DNA from: JBKHBQ01 sp046542305
GTDB lineage: Bacteria; Bacteroidota; Bacteroidia; Bacteroidales; 4484-276
Direction: 5' to 3'
Length of the DNA: 5,963 nucleotides
NCBI GenBank assembly: GCA_046542305.1
Contig: JBKHBQ010000250.1
Span: 1-5,963, forward strand
The translations under genes were made by a program, and so were the position numbers. Positions 5,541 through 5,963 of this stretch are shown here, one piece after another. Positions within the stretch are counted from its first letter, which is position 1; every line of letters starts with the position of its first letter. Under the pieces are notes generated by a model that ran no database searches, was not told the origin of the DNA, and saw only the letters and a list, made by a program, of their open reading frames with translations.

Positions 5541-5963
5541 TTGTCGAAAACAGGCTATCATATCAAGGAGTATTTCACCATTAGCAGTTCGCAGCGTAAG
5601 GCGCTGCTTGTCCTGTTTGTGTTTCTGATGCTCATGATTGCTGCCTGCATCGCGCTGCCGTATCTTATACCCCCCGATCGTCAATATGCCGACGGTTTTG
5701 AGGAGGAAATTGCAGCCTTCGAATCTTCACGAATCGGCAAAAAGCAGCAGAAAAGGATCCTTACGCCCTACCCTTTCGATCCGAATATGCTCGACGACAG
5801 CGGATTTCTGAAACTCGGGCTGAATGAATACCAAACCCGTATGATCATGAAGTACCGCGCGGTTGGAGGCAGGTTTAGCAGGAAGGAAGATTTCGGGAAG
5901 ATCTATTCCATTTCTGAAGATGAATATGATAAATTAAAACATGTTTTAGTAGCTCTTATTTTT
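5541..5963 (+). CDS. Membrane-anchored ComEA-like helix-hairpin-helix protein (3' end beyond window)
   Basis: 141 codons are visible and the frame is open at the window edge. A short cytoplasmic stretch (HIKEYFTISSSQRK, 7-20) precedes one membrane helix (about 21-42), then an acidic/basic linker and the motif TPYPFDPNML (75-84). The helix-hairpin-helix follows: FLKLGLNEYQTRMIMKYRA (89-107), GGRFSRKEDFGKIY (109-122) and ISEDEYDKL (124-132). Bacteroidota have many such single-anchor proteins with repeated ComEA-like domains; the domain binds DNA non-specifically in ComEA, but the role here is unknown. No ATG precedes the membrane helix in this frame, since the stop at 5535-5537 is followed by TTG at 5541. 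That TTG is chosen because the residues before the helix look family-like. The first ATG (5628) would cut the helix. More hairpin repeats may follow beyond the edge. Confidence 0.8.
   Translation, partial: MSKTGYHIKEYFTISSSQRKALLVLFVFLMLMIAACIALPYLIPPDRQYADGFEEEIAAFESSRIGKKQQKRILTPYPFDPNMLDDSGFLKLGLNEYQTRMIMKYRAVGGRFSRKEDFGKIYSISEDEYDKLKHVLVALIF

Noticed and set aside
5522..5584. GTG-started 20-residue frame before the helix-hairpin-helix gene
   Set aside because: It overlaps the -7 box and the start of the real gene, ends quickly at TAG, and shows no leader-peptide codon bias.

Overview
The window looks like chromosomal DNA from a Bacteroidota bacterium. Three things point there: a candidate promoter of the phylum's TTTG-N19-TAnnTTTG type at 113-143, A-rich translation starts without clear Shine-Dalgarno sites, and a helix-hairpin-helix protein at the right edge with the single-membrane-anchor layout common in this phylum. 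This assignment is inferred from sequence features, not from a database match.

Layout. Positions 1-112 hold no gene. They begin with a very skewed pyrimidine tract of alternating C- and T-runs, G-rich on the other strand. A probable promoter and a leader of about 150 nt follow; the leader includes an in-frame, cysteine-codon-rich stretch. Two tandem paralogues of the AGCS (alanine/glycine:cation symporter) family come next (298-1716 and 1719-3365), separated by 2 nt and almost certainly one operon. A small DoxX/YkgB-like membrane protein lies convergently on the minus strand (3376-3897), its stop only 10 bp from that of the second symporter. A 211-bp divergent intergenic region with a near-perfect direct repeat separates it from a plus-strand neurotransmitter:sodium symporter family gene (4109-5473). 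After a short gap an incomplete ComEA-like helix-hairpin-helix protein (5541 to the window edge) begins, probably at a TTG codon.

How the genes work together. Three of the five genes encode Na+-coupled secondary amino-acid transporters from two unrelated folds or subfamilies (two AGCS, one NSS). The locus is best read as an amino-acid uptake cluster driven by a sodium gradient. The DoxX-like and helix-hairpin-helix genes have no evident link to transport and may simply be neighbours. I see no transposase, CRISPR array, tRNA, rRNA, toxin-antitoxin or defence genes. The genes belong to ordinary families; the less ordinary material is non-coding: the leader of the AGCS operon, the G-rich tract upstream of it, and the direct repeat in the divergent promoter region.
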